Shown here: positions 20,982 through 21,761 of the stretch, piece after piece
How positions within the stretch are numbered: the first letter of the stretch is position 1
Layout of the letters: each line of letters starts with the position of its first letter
From: Eggerthellaceae bacterium
GTDB taxonomy: Bacteria > Actinomycetota > Coriobacteriia > Coriobacteriales > Eggerthellaceae
Direction: 5' to 3'
DNA: 21,761 nt
NCBI GenBank assembly: GCA_900754495.1
Contig: CAAEDC010000162.1
Span: 1-21,761, forward strand
Made by a program: the position numbers and the translations under genes
The notes under the pieces: model-generated
The model's input: only the letters and a program-made list of their open reading frames with translations
What the model was told of the DNA's origin: nothing
Database searches by the model: none

Positions 20982-21761
20982 ATGAGCATGTTCGACTTCT
21001 TCAGCGATCGTCGGCTTCTGCTCGCCCCGATGGCCGGCGTGTCCGACGAGGCGTTCCGCACGCTATGCCGCGAGCAGGGCGCCGACCTCACCTACACCGA
21101 GATGGTGTCGGCGAAGGGACTGTCCTATGCTAACGAGAAGACGCGCCATCTTCTGCATCTCGCCGAGGGCGAGGACCAGGTGGCCGTGCAGCTGTTCGGG
21201 CACGAACCCGACGTGATGGCCGATCAGGCCCGCTGGGTCGAGCAGGAGATGGGGAAGACGCTCGCCTACCTCGATATCAACATGGGCTGCCCCGCGCGCA
21301 AGATCGTCTCGAAGGGGGATGGGTCGGCGCTGATGAAGACGCCCGACCTCGCGGCCGCCATCGTGCGCGCCGTGAGCGCCGCGGTGGAGCATCCCGTGAC
21401 CGTGAAGTTCCGCCGTGGCTGGGCCGAGGGCGATGAGACGTGCGTTGAGTTCGCACGGCGCATGGAGGACGCTGGCGCCGCCGCGGTCGCCGTGCACGGG
21501 CGCTATGCGCTGCAGCTCTACCGCGGGCGGGCTGAGTGGGACGCAATCGCGCGGGTGAAGGCGGCGGTGTCGATCCCGGTCGTCGGCAACGGCGACGTAA
21601 AATCCGGAGCGGACGCCGTCGGTCTCGTCGAATGCACGGGCTGCGACGCGGTCATGATCGCGCGCGCAGCCGAGGGGAACCCCTGGGTGTTCGCGCAGTG
21701 CAAGGCGGCGCTCGCGGGCGAGCCGGAGCCGGCAAAGCCCTCCGTCGAGGAGCGCATCGCG
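20982..21761 (+). CDS. tRNA-dihydrouridine synthase, DusB-like (3' truncated)
   Basis: 260 codons are present and the frame is open at the window edge; a complete Dus protein is ~320-350 residues. This FMN enzyme reduces uridines in tRNA to dihydrouridine using NADPH. LLLAPMAGVSDEAFRTL at residues 12-28 is the family N terminus, EMVSAKGL follows, NMGCPARKIV holds the catalytic Cys (Cys103), TVKFRRGW the FMN-contacting Lys, and VVGNGDV and MIARAAEGNPWVF the FMN-phosphate loops. The usual HGRTR-x-Q-x-Y motif reads HGRYALQLYRG (from His172), so the Thr-Arg pair is replaced. The ATG at 20982 has a poor ribosome site; an ATG at 20988 is an alternative. The missing part is the C-terminal helical domain. 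The DusB-like assignment rests on overall pattern. Confidence 0.9.
   Translation, partial: MSMFDFFSDRRLLLAPMAGVSDEAFRTLCREQGADLTYTEMVSAKGLSYANEKTRHLLHLAEGEDQVAVQLFGHEPDVMADQARWVEQEMGKTLAYLDINMGCPARKIVSKGDGSALMKTPDLAAAIVRAVSAAVEHPVTVKFRRGWAEGDETCVEFARRMEDAGAAAVAVHGRYALQLYRGRAEWDAIARVKAAVSIPVVGNGDVKSGADAVGLVECTGCDAVMIARAAEGNPWVFAQCKAALAGEPEPAKPSVEERIA

Overview
The window is chromosomal housekeeping DNA from a high-GC bacterium. The best fit is the actinobacterial class Coriobacteriia, probably near the Eggerthellaceae. Three things support this. An actinobacterial-type integration host factor gene (mihF) sits directly upstream of gmk and rpoZ, at the end of a pyrR-pyrB-pyrC-carA-carB-...-pyrF operon, the order familiar from Actinobacteria. 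Codon use is strongly GC-biased. A pyrK-pyrD pair (NAD-linked dihydroorotate dehydrogenase, typical of anaerobes and Firmicutes) is built into that operon. The exact genus cannot be read from the sequence alone.

Layout. (1) 2-367: 3' end of fdhD (formate dehydrogenase accessory protein). (2) 368-698: a regulatory leader with a sigma70-like promoter, a PyrR-binding RNA hairpin and a Rho-independent terminator that appear to form a UMP-responsive attenuator. (3) 699-10561: eight tightly packed or overlapping genes pyrR, pyrB, pyrC, carA, carB, pyrK, pyrD, pyrF. They encode every step of de novo UMP synthesis except pyrE (orotate phosphoribosyltransferase), which is not in the window. (4) 10739-11910: mihF-gmk-rpoZ, for nucleoid binding, GMP phosphorylation and the RNA polymerase omega subunit. 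(5) 11911-12173: a 263-base intergenic stretch packed with palindromes: a terminator-like hairpin, a 101-base imperfect palindrome and a 69-base REP-like element with 13-base inverted arms. (6) 12174-13382: thiI, then a strong terminator. (7) 13485-17552: comEA-comEC-holA, the DNA-uptake genes plus the DNA polymerase III delta subunit. (8) 17553-17942: noncoding, with inverted repeats and the rpsT terminator. (9) 17943-18452, minus strand: rpsT, encoding an S20 protein about twice the usual length. (10) 18453-18917: a divergent intergenic region with a long probable rpsT leader. (11) 18918-21761: lepA, a small unrecognised membrane protein, and a dus-family tRNA-dihydrouridine synthase that runs off the window.

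How the genes work together. PyrR would sense UMP/PRPP and stop transcription in the leader, controlling carbamoyl phosphate synthesis (CarAB), ring formation (PyrB, PyrC), oxidation (PyrD with PyrK) and decarboxylation (PyrF). The rest is nucleotide, transcription, translation and competence housekeeping. I found no phage, transposase, CRISPR array or defence system. The most interesting signals are noncoding (the attenuator, the palindrome cluster after rpoZ, the inverted-repeat region after holA, the long rpsT leader) and lineage-specific protein additions in S20, CarA and ComEC.
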